In this document: positions 34,629-43,331 of the stretch, piece after piece
Layout of the letters: each line of letters begins with the position of its first letter
How positions within the stretch are numbered: position 1 is the stretch's first letter
Assembly: GCA_022841915.1 (NCBI GenBank)
Contig: JALHQN010000024.1
Span: 1-64,000, forward strand
Direction of reading: 5' to 3'
Source of the DNA: Burkholderiales bacterium
GTDB lineage: Bacteria; Pseudomonadota; Gammaproteobacteria; Burkholderiales; WYBJ01
Length of the DNA stretch: 64,000 nt
Program-made: the position numbers and the translations under genes
Notes under the pieces: model-generated
What the model was told of the DNA's origin: nothing
Databases searched by the model: none
What the model saw: only the letters and a program-made list of their open reading frames with translations

Positions 34629-35366
34629 ATGGCATTGCTGGAGAAAGACGTCGTCGTCACGACCAAGCACGGCCGCATGCCGGCATTCGCGGCCTGTCCC
34701 GATGCGCCGGGCGCCTTTCCGGCCATCATCTTCTACATGGATGCGCCGGGCTTTCGCGAGGAGTTGTGCAACATGGCGCGGCGCATCGCCAAGCACGGCT
34801 ACTTCTGCCTGCTGCCCGACATGTACTACCGGCTGGGGACCATCCGCTTCGATTTGCCCCGGCGCAACGATCCGATGTCTGCCGTGATCCGCGCAGCCAT
34901 GAACCATCTGACCAACGCCGACGTGACGGACGACACCGCCGGCATGCTCGCCTGGCTCGATGCCCAGGACAAGGTTAGCGAGGGCGCGGTCGGCTGCGTC
35001 GGTCACTGCATGAGCGGGCGCTATATCACCACCGTGGCTGCGCGCTTTCCCAGTCGCATCGCCGCTGCCGCATCGCTCTACGGGGTCGGCATCGTCACCG
35101 ATCAAGCCGATTCGCCCCATCTGCTGCTGGACAAGATCCGCGGCGAGCTCTACTACGGCTTTGCGGAGACTGATTCGTCGGTGCCCGAGCATGTGATCCC
35201 GACCCTGAGAGATTCACTCGAGCGAGCCGACGCCAAGTACAAGCTCGAAGTGTTGCCGGGAACGCAGCACGGCTATTGTTTCGCCGAGCGGCAGGTTTTC
35301 AATCCGATGGCGGCCGAACACACGTGGGCGCGCCTGTTCGATCTATGGGATCGGAATTTGAAGTAG
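34629..35366 (+). CDS. Dienelactone hydrolase family protein
   Basis: This 245-residue alpha/beta hydrolase matches the dienelactone hydrolase family, whose members open lactone or ester rings in catabolic pathways. The catalytic triad can be placed: nucleophile Cys in 'GCVGHCMSGRY' near residue 125, Asp near 'GFAETDSSVPE' (about 182) and His in 'PGTQHGYCFAE' (about 218). Oxyanion-side motif 'PAIIFYMDAPGFREEL' lies near residue 35. AAGGAG stands 8 bases before the ATG. The substrate is not evident. Confidence 0.88.
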   Translation: MALLEKDVVVTTKHGRMPAFAACPDAPGAFPAIIFYMDAPGFREELCNMARRIAKHGYFCLLPDMYYRLGTIRFDLPRRNDPMSAVIRAAMNHLTNADVTDDTAGMLAWLDAQDKVSEGAVGCVGHCMSGRYITTVAARFPSRIAAAASLYGVGIVTDQADSPHLLLDKIRGELYYGFAETDSSVPEHVIPTLRDSLERADAKYKLEVLPGTQHGYCFAERQVFNPMAAEHTWARLFDLWDRNLK

Positions 35367-35456
35367 GGGACGGTGGGCGACCTTGCCGGCTGCGCCGAGC
35401 TTCCGGTCCGTCGCGGGCTGGACGCAATAGCCAGCCGCAAGCGAGCCGGCAGCGCG

Positions 35457-35936
35457 CTATCGGCTGCTCAACGGTGCCGGCACGGGCTTGGCGTCCTTGG
35501 CGAAACCGACCTGCCAGCCGAGATAAGCCGCTTTGCGCGCTTCGGCGATTTCGGTCAGAAACTTGCGCTGCCGGATGAGTTCTTCGGGCGTCAGCAGCAG
35601 TTCGCGCGTGCCTTTCACCAGCCAGCCGTCCTGGGCCTCGCCCGCCTTGTTCTTGCGGGTATACGCGATTTGGGCGACTGTCATGCTAGTCTCGAAGTGG
35701 GCTTCGCGCATCAGCCGCGCGAGCTCGTCGGCGGTTTCCTGAGTCGCCGCGAACACGACGAAATCGACGGCCTGCGGCTTCTTGATGTCGATACCGCGAC
35801 TGCGTGTCTGCCGCAGCAAGATCCAATCCTGCTGGTTCATGCCGCGCATGAGGCGGCGCAGGAGAAAAATCGTCACGGTCGCTGTCCCGGCGATCGCGAG
35901 CAGCGTCAACCAATCGATGCCTGTGGAGGGTTCCAA
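35457..35936 (-). CDS. RraB-like protein with N-terminal membrane helix
   Basis: This 159-residue protein starts with one membrane helix, 'LTLLAIAGTATVTIFLLRRL', followed by a domain with the ribonuclease E inhibitor B (RraB) pattern: 'DWILLRQTRSRGIDIKKP', 'VDFVVFAATQETADELARLM' and a C-terminal 'LVKGTRELLLTPEELIRQR'. RraB modulates RNase E; whether this membrane-anchored form does so is untested. The apparent start is TTG, with AAGG about 8 bases upstream, and there is no ATG in the first 28 codons. It stands alone between genes on opposite or distant operons. Confidence 0.65.
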   Translation of the reverse strand: MEPSTGIDWLTLLAIAGTATVTIFLLRRLMRGMNQQDWILLRQTRSRGIDIKKPQAVDFVVFAATQETADELARLMREAHFETSMTVAQIAYTRKNKAGEAQDGWLVKGTRELLLTPEELIRQRKFLTEIAEARKAAYLGWQVGFAKDAKPVPAPLSSR

Positions 35937-36021
35937 ACGTAGACCTTACATACGATGCCCGGGAGGGCTGGCGGCGAATCGTACAACCTAAGCGGCTTGT
36001 CCGCAAAGGCGTGCGGCGACT

Positions 36022-37017
36022 TCAACGCCCGAGCAGCATGTCGATGAATCGCGTGCGCAATTGGGGCGTCAGATGGCGGTTGGTTTCGAACTGCACCGGC
36101 TGGTTCGGGGCGGCGGGATCGATGACGATGCCCCACAGCGGCTCTATGCTCGTCGGCAGCATGGCGTAGCGGGCGTCGCCGACCAGCTCGGATCTCCGGG
36201 GGTGGCGCACCATCCATGCATCGGTGAAGCGATCGAAGCGCAAAAGATCCTGTTGCGCACGTGAGCCCGGGGGCAGTGCGAGATCGCGCTGGGGATCGAT
36301 CCGCGGACCGCTCTCGCCGGCATAGGTGCGCCCTGAGCCCGGCGCGCCGACACGTACGGCATCGACATGGATCGTTCCCCGGTGTTCGTAGACCGAGCGC
36401 CACAGCACCATGTTGGCGAGCGTGGGCTTGACCAGCAGCCGATCCGGAACGTGGCCGCGCGATGCGGCGAGTTGCGATGCAAGGTTCTCGGCACGCTCCT
36501 TTTGCATCCAGCCGATGCTCAGGCCTGCTGCCGCGATCAGCAACGCCAGGCGTGTCACTGCTGCATTGCGTCGCACGAGGCCGATGAGAAGCGGCACCAG
36601 CAGGGCCAGCGTAAACAGCGGATCGACGACTGAAATGATGTTCCAGGCAACCGCGCGCTCGCTGAACGGCCATAGCAGATGCGTGCCGTAGCTCGTGCAC
36701 GCATCCAGCAAAGGCGAGAGCAGATAGCCGATGAACGCGAACGCGTAGAGTTGCGCGAAGGGCGTGCGGCGTTTGAGCAGCCACCAGACCAACGCGGCGA
36801 CGACAGCCGCCCCGACGGGAACGAACAGCAGCGAATGCGTGAAGTGGCGATGAAATTCGAGATTGAGCAGCGGGTCGGCATCGCTCGCGATGAGGATGTC
36901 GGTATCGGGCAGTAGCCCCGCGAGGGCGCCCGTGAGTGCGGCGATGCGGGTGAGCCGCGAGGGCGCGATCGCAGCCGCACCCGCGGCGCCGATCGCGGCG
37001 TGCGTCAGAAGATCCAT
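36022..37017 (-). CDS. Membrane-bound metal-dependent hydrolase (YdjM/DUF457 family)
   Basis: This 331-residue inner-membrane protein belongs to the DUF457/YdjM family, annotated as membrane-bound metal-dependent hydrolase. Likely metal ligands are the His of 'DLLTHAAIGAAG' near residue 5, the acidic 'LLPDTDIL' near 39 and 'HRHFTHSLLF' near 60. Four or five hydrophobic helices fill the first 180 residues, followed by a soluble C-terminal region with two Trp-containing strands. ATG 37017 has an AAGGAA ten bases upstream, better than a longer in-frame start. It follows the redox membrane gene by ten bases and is probably co-transcribed. Confidence 0.85.
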   Translation of the reverse strand: MDLLTHAAIGAAGAAAIAPSRLTRIAALTGALAGLLPDTDILIASDADPLLNLEFHRHFTHSLLFVPVGAAVVAALVWWLLKRRTPFAQLYAFAFIGYLLSPLLDACTSYGTHLLWPFSERAVAWNIISVVDPLFTLALLVPLLIGLVRRNAAVTRLALLIAAAGLSIGWMQKERAENLASQLAASRGHVPDRLLVKPTLANMVLWRSVYEHRGTIHVDAVRVGAPGSGRTYAGESGPRIDPQRDLALPPGSRAQQDLLRFDRFTDAWMVRHPRRSELVGDARYAMLPTSIEPLWGIVIDPAAPNQPVQFETNRHLTPQLRTRFIDMLLGR

Positions 37018-37027
37018 GAATATTCCT

Positions 37028-38284
37028 TCAGCCCAGTGCGAGCCAGTCGGGTCGGAGCAGCAGAAGGACACCCAGACCGATCAGGATTATGCCTCCGATG
37101 CGGTTCGACCAGCGGCTGTATGCAGCGCTCTGGCCCGCTATCGTGATCGCGCCCAAGGTCACGACCAGCACCGCCAGATCGTCCAGCATGAAGACCGCGA
37201 CGTAGAGCATGAGGTAGGCGTAGTGGCGCCAGCGCGGCATCTCGGTCAGTGCGAGGATCTGGGTGTAGACCGCGGGGATGCCCGCCGAACAAATCAGTTC
37301 GACGATGTTCACCGCCACTGCGATCAGCACGATGCCGATCAGCGCGAGCCCGAAACGTTGCTCCAGCGCCAGCGTGCGCAGCCCATCGAGGACTTTGCGA
37401 CGGCTGGCGGGCGCGGTCACCGTACAGACAGGGGCTTCCCGCGAAAAGCCTCGCATCAGCGAATAGATGCCGCCGCCGATCGCAAGGGCGCCCAGCGCCA
37501 TCCGCAGCCAGACCACCATGCCGAGCATCAGGAGCACGTTGAGCCAGGCGGCCATGAAAAGAAAGTAGACGCCTGCCGAAGCGGCGACGAATGCGATGCC
37601 GAGGGTCCACATGCGCACCCGGTCCCGCATGCCGGCGATCAAGCCGAGCAGGAAGACCAGTGTCCACATCGCGCAGGGGTTGAAGCCGTCGGCGGCTGCG
37701 AGCACGACGGTCAGCGCGGCGAGGGATAGACCGGCCAAGTCGATCTCGCCCAGCAAGGGCACGCGGATTCGGTTGGGGATGCTGGGTGTCGTGATGTTCG
37801 CGACCTCGCGCTCGCCGGGCGCAGAAGCCTCGTTTTTCGCCGGGTCGAGGGCAGCCAAGCGCGGGGCGATGCGATCGGTGCAGCGGTCGGTTTGGCAGCT
37901 TCTTATCGCCGCTTCGATGTCGCGGCCGGTGCTGTCGGCATCCAGGAAGCCGATGAAGGCGCGCTCGCCGACCACGATGAGCGGCACTGCGACCCGATCG
38001 AGATCGAACTGCATGACGACATCGGCCAACAGCGCTTGCTGGGCGGTGGTTCTCCCGACTTCCTGATAGCGTACCGTGACCGGTGCATCAGCGGTCGCGA
38101 GCCCGCGCGCCCAGGCGATCGCCCGCTCGCAGTGCGGACATCCCTCGCGCCAGAAAACGTAAACAGTCGGCGGGTCGGCGTCGCCAGGGGCGGATGCCGC
38201 GCCCACGGCGGGCCATGCCAGCGTGATGGCGAGCAGCATCAGAACAATACACGCAGGCCAGCTCGCAGGCTTTTGGGGCTGCAT
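37028..38284 (-). CDS. Periplasmic CPHC thioredoxin-like domain fused to a CcdA/DsbD-like membrane domain
   Basis: The 418-residue protein has a signal sequence ('IVLMLLAITLAWPAVGAASA'), then a small glutaredoxin-like domain with a redox pair in 'VFWREGCPHCERAIAW' near residue 46. From residue 175 on come six or more membrane helices with 'VLAAADGFNPCAMWTLVFL' near 195 and 'ELICSAGIPAVYTQIL' near 325, two Cys in helices as in CcdA/DsbD electron carriers. It probably passes electrons from the cytosol to a periplasmic partner. I prefer ATG 38284, which gives a standard signal peptide and sits 27 bases after a predicted start of transcription. An in-frame ATG at 38353 exists, but it falls inside the FNR-like box. 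Confidence 0.8.
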   Translation of the reverse strand: MQPQKPASWPACIVLMLLAITLAWPAVGAASAPGDADPPTVYVFWREGCPHCERAIAWARGLATADAPVTVRYQEVGRTTAQQALLADVVMQFDLDRVAVPLIVVGERAFIGFLDADSTGRDIEAAIRSCQTDRCTDRIAPRLAALDPAKNEASAPGEREVANITTPSIPNRIRVPLLGEIDLAGLSLAALTVVLAAADGFNPCAMWTLVFLLGLIAGMRDRVRMWTLGIAFVAASAGVYFLFMAAWLNVLLMLGMVVWLRMALGALAIGGGIYSLMRGFSREAPVCTVTAPASRRKVLDGLRTLALEQRFGLALIGIVLIAVAVNIVELICSAGIPAVYTQILALTEMPRWRHYAYLMLYVAVFMLDDLAVLVVTLGAITIAGQSAAYSRWSNRIGGIILIGLGVLLLLRPDWLALG

Positions 38285-38317
38285 GAATGAAGGGAGCTCG
38301 GTCGGGATGCGGGATCC

Positions 38318-38358
38318 ATTATCGGATGCCGACCCGGACCCCGCTTGATGCATGTCAA
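38318..38358 (-). promoter_or_regulatory. FNR/Anr-like box with -10 element for the CPHC redox gene
   Basis: TTGAT-GCAT-GTCAA (38345-38358) differs from the FNR/Anr consensus at one base and lies within a longer palindrome, CGCTTGA-N6-TCAAGCG (38342-38361). On the minus strand a GATAAT -10 (38323-38318) predicts a start near 38311, so the box centre is at about -40.5. This is the class II activation geometry. The spacing and symmetry argue against chance, but binding is not shown. Confidence 0.5.
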
Positions 38359-38527
38359 GCGTCCTCGCGAGGGATGCCGCCCTTCGCTAACGACCCAGCA
38401 CTGTAAGGGCCACGTAAGGATGCGCCCTGATCATCGCGCCAGCGCTTGACCTAATCCGCCCCGCCGCTGCGGCGATGCTGCCGCGGTCAGTGGGTCACCG
38501 GGCGCGTTCAATCAAGGAGCGAATGAA

Positions 38528-38749
38528 ATGAACCGACTAGTCAATGGCATCACCGGAACGCTGTTATTCCTGCTCACGTTCTGGGTTCAGGCAGCGGAAG
38601 AAACTGCGGCAGCGCTGGAGCCTGCGCCCCGAGTCAACACGATCTGGGTAGGCGTCTTCTTCCTGGTGTTCGTGGGGCTGTGCGCCTGGTTCGCGCTGTC
38701 CATCTACCGCAACGAGAAGAAGATCAAGAAAGACGTGCAGAAAAGCTAG
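38528..38749 (+). CDS. Small membrane protein of unknown function
   Basis: This 73-residue protein has an N-terminal hydrophobic segment that could be a cleaved signal ('ITGTLLFLLTFWVQAAEE') and a second helix, 'TIWVGVFFLVFVGLCAWFAL', ending in a Lys-rich cytosolic tail. AAGGAGC is 8-9 bases before the ATG, so it is likely expressed. I do not recognise the family. The divergent neighbour is the redox membrane gene with the FNR-like box 170 bases away; a role near the respiratory chain is possible but unsupported. Confidence 0.7.
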   Translation: MNRLVNGITGTLLFLLTFWVQAAEETAAALEPAPRVNTIWVGVFFLVFVGLCAWFALSIYRNEKKIKKDVQKS

Positions 38750-38814
38750 TCCCGCGAGGCACTACGGCTCGTCCGTGGCACGGGACGAGCCGTTTCGCAT
38801 CGAGGGCCGTCGTG

Positions 38815-40254
38815 TCAGGCGCGGCGAGGGCGGGCTGCCGAGCGCGTGCGTTCGCCGCTCCCCGCGAGGCGGCGTCGGGCGCGCGCAACGGCGCCTCTCA
38901 CTTGCCTCGGTGCCGTCCCGCCGGCGTGGTCACGGGCAGCCAGAGAGCCCGCAAGCGTCAGCACCTTCGCCACATCGGCCCCGATCAGCGTCGAGAACTG
39001 CCGCAGTTCCGCCAAGTCGAGCGCGGACAGATCGCAGCCCTTGTCGACTGCGTAGCGCACCGCCTGGCCCACCGCTTCGTGGGCATCGCGAAAGGCCAAT
39101 CCCTTGCGCACCAGGTAATCGGCCAGGTCGGTCGCCGTGGCATAGCCCTGGAACGCCGCCTGCTGCATCGCGTCGGCATTGACCTGGATGCCGGTCACCA
39201 TCTCGGCGAATATCGTGAGCGTCTCACGCAGCGTGTCCACGGTGTCGAAGAGCGGTTCCTTGTCTTCCTGATTGTCCTTGTTATAGGCGAGCGGCTGGCC
39301 CTTCATGAGGGTGAGCAGCGCCATCAGGTGACCATAGATCCGGCCCGTCTTGCCTCGCGCGAGTTCAGGGACATCGGGATTTTTCTTCTGTGGCATGATG
39401 GACGACCCGGTGCAGAATCGGTCCGGCAGATCGATGAAGCCGAAGCGCGGGCTCATCCAGAGCACCAGTTCTTCCGAGAGCCGCGACATGTGCATCATGA
39501 TCAGTGCGGCGCAGGCGGAAAATTCGATCGCGAAGTCTCGATCCGAGACCGCGTCGAGCGAGTTCTCGCACAGGCCTTCGAAGCCTAGTTCGCGAGCGAC
39601 GCGCGCCCGGTCGATCGGAAAACTGGTGCCGGCGAGCGCCGCCGCTCCGAGAGGCAGCCGGTTCACGCGGGATCGGCAGTCGCTCAGCCGGTCGGCGTCG
39701 CGGGTGAACATTTCGAAGTAAGCGAGCAGGTGGTGGCCGAAGGTGACGGGCTGGGCAACCTGCAGGTGCGTGAAGCCCGGCATCACCGTCGCCGCGTGCT
39801 TTTGCGCCAAATCCACCAAGGCGCGGCGCAAGTCGCCCAGCAGCACCAGCAGTTCGTCGATGGCCCCGCGCAGGTACAGTCGGATATCGGTGGCGACCTG
39901 ATCATTGCGCGAGCGCCCCGTGTGCAGACGCTTGCCTGCCTCCCCCACCAGTTCGGTCAGTCGCCGCTCGATGTTGAAATGAACGTCCTCACGATCGATG
40001 GACCAATCGAAGCGACCGGCTTCGATGTCCGCCTGGATCTGGTTCATCCCGCGCTCGATGTCGCGCAGATCCTGCCGGCTGATGACCTTCTGCGCCTGCA
40101 GCATGCGGGCGTGCGCGAGGGAGGCCATGATGTCCACATGCGCCAGGCGCTGATCGAAGGTCACCGAGGCGGTGTAGCGCTTGACGCGCTCGGAGACCGG
40201 TTCATTGAAGCGTCCGGACCAACGCGTGCTCGTTTTCGTTTTCTTTGTCGCCAT
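38815..40254 (-). CDS. argH: Argininosuccinate lyase
   Basis: ArgH cleaves argininosuccinate to arginine and fumarate, the last step of arginine synthesis in the cytosol. The 479-residue protein has '[20 protein letters not shown]' (residues 12-31), '[14 protein letters not shown]' near 110, and the family signature '[20 protein letters not shown]' near 285 with the catalytic Ser loop. The C-terminus is extended by about 20 Arg-rich residues ('[14 protein letters not shown]') beyond the normal end. It is divergent from the LytS-type kinase gene, the usual arrangement in Betaproteobacteria. Confidence 0.97.
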   Translation of the reverse strand: MATKKTKTSTRWSGRFNEPVSERVKRYTASVTFDQRLAHVDIMASLAHARMLQAQKVISRQDLRDIERGMNQIQADIEAGRFDWSIDREDVHFNIERRLTELVGEAGKRLHTGRSRNDQVATDIRLYLRGAIDELLVLLGDLRRALVDLAQKHAATVMPGFTHLQVAQPVTFGHHLLAYFEMFTRDADRLSDCRSRVNRLPLGAAALAGTSFPIDRARVARELGFEGLCENSLDAVSDRDFAIEFSACAALIMMHMSRLSEELVLWMSPRFGFIDLPDRFCTGSSIMPQKKNPDVPELARGKTGRIYGHLMALLTLMKGQPLAYNKDNQEDKEPLFDTVDTLRETLTIFAEMVTGIQVNADAMQQAAFQGYATATDLADYLVRKGLAFRDAHEAVGQAVRYAVDKGCDLSALDLAELRQFSTLIGADVAKVLTLAGSLAARDHAGGTAPRQVRGAVARARRRLAGSGERTRSAARPRRA

Positions 40255-40426
40255 GGACGTCCCAGGTGTATTGGCTTGTCAAAGACCGGGGCATGTGCAA
40301 CCCTTCGGCATCTTCGACGCCGGGCATCCAGCGGGTGAGCATCGCGGGGAAAAGGGTGGGGTCGATTCGTCGCACATCGCAGTGCTGCTGCGCCAATGCG
40401 CACGCGAACTGCACTCCGGTCGGTCG

Positions 40427-41440
40427 ATGGCGAGTATAAGACAAAATTCCGGGCCCGATCGGCTGCCGGATACGAGCAACCTCGGCGTGCTCGCGCGCAT
40501 CCTCATCGGCGTATGCCTGTTCGGGCTGGTGGTTGCGTTTGCGCGCAGCAAGTCTGTCGACGACTTCCTCCTCGAACTGACCTCCATTGCGAGCATGGCC
40601 TTGTTGCCGCTGCTGCTCAACCTGTGCGCGCTCGCGGCACTGGCGCGGTGGTTGCGCCGCCTGCCGTATCGCGTCGGTATCGGCGTCGTCTTCGTGTTGT
40701 GCCTCGCACTGGTCACCCTGGGATACGAGATCGAGCGGCTGCTTGCCGTCCAGGTTGCGGGGGATCCGCAGCGCTATTGGGCGTTCGCCGCCATTCTGGT
40801 GGCGTTGCTGCTCGGCTACTTCGATTTGCGTGCGCGCGCTCTGTCGCCCGCGCTGGCCGAGGCTCGGTTGCAGGCTCTGCAGGCCCGGATCCGGCCGCAT
40901 TTTCTGTTCAACAGTATCAATGCCGTGCTCTCGCTGATCCGCTCCGAGCCCAAGCAGGCGGAGACTGCCCTGGAAGACATGGCCGATCTGTTCCGGGTGC
41001 TGATGGCCGATAACCGGGAGCTGACCACGCTTGCGCGCGAGATCGACCTATGCAGGCAGTATCTAGCCCTCGAGCAATTGCGCCTGGGCGAGCGGTTGAA
41101 GGTGGAGTGGTACACGGACAAGATGCCGGGCGATGCGCTGGTGCCGCCGCTGGTGCTACAGCCTTTGCTCGAGAATGCCGTTTACCACGGTATCGAGCCG
41201 CGTGCCGAGCCCGGCGTGGTCAGCATCAATGTCTTCCGCAAGGGACAGCAGGTGCACGCCGTGCTGCGCAACCCGTACAAGCTCGAGGGCAGTCACCACT
41301 CCGGCAACAAGATGGCACTGAACAACATTCGCGAACGTCTATTGCTGCATTTCGATGCCGAGGCGAGTCTCAAGACGTCGATCGAGAACCATGCCTATCA
41401 GACGCACATCGTCATGCCCTACCGGACGCAGCGCGAATGA
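40427..41440 (+). CDS. LytS/AlgZ-type sensor histidine kinase
   Basis: This 337-residue membrane sensor has four or five predicted membrane helices in the first 130 residues, then a HisKA_3-like LytS core: the phospho-acceptor region 'QARIRPHFLFNSINAVLSLI' near 158, the N-box 'LVLQPLLENAVYHGIEPRAE' near 245 and a G-box region 'HHSGNKMALNNIRERL' near 297. It resembles AlgZ/FimS of pseudomonads, and the order kinase-regulator-hemC is conserved in this class. Stop and next start overlap (ATGA), giving a coupled two-component pair. The signal sensed is unknown. Confidence 0.9.
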   Translation: MASIRQNSGPDRLPDTSNLGVLARILIGVCLFGLVVAFARSKSVDDFLLELTSIASMALLPLLLNLCALAALARWLRRLPYRVGIGVVFVLCLALVTLGYEIERLLAVQVAGDPQRYWAFAAILVALLLGYFDLRARALSPALAEARLQALQARIRPHFLFNSINAVLSLIRSEPKQAETALEDMADLFRVLMADNRELTTLAREIDLCRQYLALEQLRLGERLKVEWYTDKMPGDALVPPLVLQPLLENAVYHGIEPRAEPGVVSINVFRKGQQVHAVLRNPYKLEGSHHSGNKMALNNIRERLLLHFDAEASLKTSIENHAYQTHIVMPYRTQRE

Positions 41441-42198
41441 GCGTGGGCGCCCAGACTTTGCGCCTGCTGGTGGTCGATGACGAGGCGCCGGCGCGCCGAC
41501 GGTTGCGTGAACTGCTGGCCGATGTGAGCCAGCGGGTCGGGCTGGAGATCGTGGCCGAGGCCGCGAACGGCCGCGAGGCGCTTTCGCTGGCGTCCGAGCA
41601 TGCGCCCGACGTGGTGCTCCTGGATATCCGCATGCCGGAGATCGAGGGCATCGAGGTCGCGCGGCATCTGCAGAAGCTCGAGCGACCGCCCGCCATCATC
41701 TTCACCACGGCATACGACGCCTACGCCATCAAGGCATTCGAAGTGCATGCGGTCGACTATCTGCTCAAGCCGATCCGCGCGGCGCGTCTCGAGGATGCTT
41801 TGGTGCGTGCCCGCGCGAGCGCGCCGCTCAAGGACGAGACGCTGCACACCCTGCAAACCGAAGCAAGGGCGCATCTTTGCTCGCAGGAGCGCGGCCGGAT
41901 CCATCTGATCCCGGTGGGCGACATCGTGTACCTGAAGGCTGAACTCAAGTACGTCACGGTGCGCACCGCCGAGCGGGAGTTCCTGCTCGAAGAATCGCTC
42001 ACCCGGCTCGAGCAGGAGTTTTCGGGGCGCTTCGTCCGGGTTCATCGCAACTGTCTGGTGGCCCGTGCGGCGATTCGGGGGTTCGAACGATCGCACGAGG
42101 AGGGCGAAGGTCACTGGCTCGTCTTGCTGAGCGGTATCGACGAGAAGTTGCCCGTCTCCCGTCGGCAGCAGCATATCGTGCGCGAGTTCCGGAGCTGA
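41437..42198 (+). CDS. AlgR/LytR-type response regulator
   Basis: This 253-residue protein has a receiver domain ('LRLLVVDDEAPARRRLREL' near residue 8, phospho-accepting Asp in 'DVVLLDIRMPEIEGIE' near 62, 'IIFTTAYDAYAIKAFEVHA' and 'DYLLKPI' after it) and a C-terminal LytTR DNA-binding domain ('DIVYLKAELKYVTVRT' near 165, 'FVRVHRNCLVARAAIRGFER' near 205). The partner kinase is the gene immediately upstream. Targets are not evident; LytTR regulators usually bind direct repeats about 10 bases apart. Confidence 0.93.
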   Translation: MSVGAQTLRLLVVDDEAPARRRLRELLADVSQRVGLEIVAEAANGREALSLASEHAPDVVLLDIRMPEIEGIEVARHLQKLERPPAIIFTTAYDAYAIKAFEVHAVDYLLKPIRAARLEDALVRARASAPLKDETLHTLQTEARAHLCSQERGRIHLIPVGDIVYLKAELKYVTVRTAEREFLLEESLTRLEQEFSGRFVRVHRNCLVARAAIRGFERSHEEGEGHWLVLLSGIDEKLPVSRRQQHIVREFRS

Positions 42199-42262
42199 AC
42201 CGGGCGCCGATGAAGACGCTGCATGGATGCGGCCCTGGCACGGAGCCTTCGAAGGCGCGTGG

Positions 42263-42326
42263 TAAGATCGGGCGCGTTTCCACCCTCGAGCACGCGCCGG
42301 CTCGCAGTGCAACACAAGTGTTGCAC
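42263..42326 (+). promoter_or_regulatory. 20-bp perfect inverted repeat upstream of hemC, with a candidate -10
   Basis: GTGCAACAC-AA-GTGTTGCAC (42307-42326) is a perfect 9+2+9 palindrome 62 bases before the hemC start. A TAAGAT (42263-42268) could be the -10 of the hem operon, placing the palindrome in the early leader, a typical repressor position. No -35 match is evident. I cannot name the regulator. Confidence 0.45.
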
Positions 42327-42388
42327 GCCCTCTGACCTCCGCGTCGCGTTGGTAGGTCACAAGCGGGCTCACGCGGGCATACGACATC

Positions 42389-43330
42389 ATGGCAATCCAG
42401 GCACCCGAACGCATCGTCATCGCTTCCCGGGCGAGCGCGCTTGCCATGTGGCAAGCCGAGCATGTGCAGGCGCGACTGCGTGCGCTTTATCCGGACTGCC
42501 GAATCCGCATCGACAGCATGAGCACACGCGGCGATCGGATCCTGGATCGTTCGCTCTCGAAGATCGGGGGCAAGGGCTTGTTCGTCAAGGAGCTGGAGAA
42601 CGCCCTCGAGGCAGGCGAGGCGCATATCGCCGTGCATTCGATGAAGGATGTGCCCATGGTGCTGCCCGAGGGGTTCAGCATCGGCGCCATCACCGCGAGA
42701 GAAGACCCGCGCGACGCGTTCGTATCCAATGATTACCGCACATTGGCCGACTTGCCCCCGGGAGCGCGCGTCGGAACGTCGAGCCTGCGCCGCGAGTCGC
42801 AATTGCGCGCGCGCTATCCGGGCCTGGTGGTGTTGCCGCTGCGGGGCAATGTCCAGACGCGCTTGCGCAAGCTCGACGAGGGCGAGTTCGAAGCGATCAT
42901 CCTGGCGGCGGCGGGGTTGAAGCGCCTCGGTCTGGGCGAGCGGATCGGCGCGTTGCTCAGCCCGGAGGAAAGCCTGCCCGCGCCCGGTCAAGGCGCGCTC
43001 GGCATCGAATGCTTGAGCTCTCGCTCCGATTTGATCGAGATGATGGCGCCGCTGATGGATCAGCCGACGGCGCGCGCTGTGGATGCCGAGCGTGCTGTGT
43101 CGCGGTTGCTCGGCGGCAGTTGCCAGATACCGCTGGGGGCGTACGGCGAATGTGCCGGCGAACGCATGCGTTTGCGCGGCTTCGTCGCCACACCCGACGG
43201 CAAGCAACTGCTCGCGGCGGAAGTGAACGGATCCGCGCAAGCCCCGGAGAGTCTCGGCGCGGAACTGGCCGCCGAGCTCAGAGCTCGTGGTGCCGAAGCC
43301 ATTCTGAGCGCCTTGGACACGAACGGCTGA
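42389..43330 (+). CDS. hemC: Porphobilinogen deaminase (hydroxymethylbilane synthase)
   Basis: HemC joins four porphobilinogen molecules into hydroxymethylbilane in haem synthesis. The 313-residue protein shows '[20 protein letters not shown]' at the N-terminus, '[20 protein letters not shown]' near 53, '[16 protein letters not shown]' near 80, and the dipyrromethane-cofactor Cys in '[15 protein letters not shown]' near 243. It is the first gene of hemC-hemD-hemX-hemY, downstream of the AlgZ/AlgR-like pair. Confidence 0.97.
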   Translation: MAIQAPERIVIASRASALAMWQAEHVQARLRALYPDCRIRIDSMSTRGDRILDRSLSKIGGKGLFVKELENALEAGEAHIAVHSMKDVPMVLPEGFSIGAITAREDPRDAFVSNDYRTLADLPPGARVGTSSLRRESQLRARYPGLVVLPLRGNVQTRLRKLDEGEFEAIILAAAGLKRLGLGERIGALLSPEESLPAPGQGALGIECLSSRSDLIEMMAPLMDQPTARAVDAERAVSRLLGGSCQIPLGAYGECAGERMRLRGFVATPDGKQLLAAEVNGSAQAPESLGAELAAELRARGAEAILSALDTNG

Positions 43331-43331
43331 C

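Noticed and set aside
35384-35451. Inverted repeat TGCCGGCT/AGCCGGCA after the dienelactone hydrolase gene
   Set aside because: The loop is over 50 bases and the arms only 8; such GC-rich pairs occur often by chance in this sequence.
42234-42253. TGGCACGGAGCCTTCG near the end of the response-regulator gene as a second sigma-54 promoter
   Set aside because: The -24 part is good, but the invariant GC of the -12 element is missing at the required spacing.
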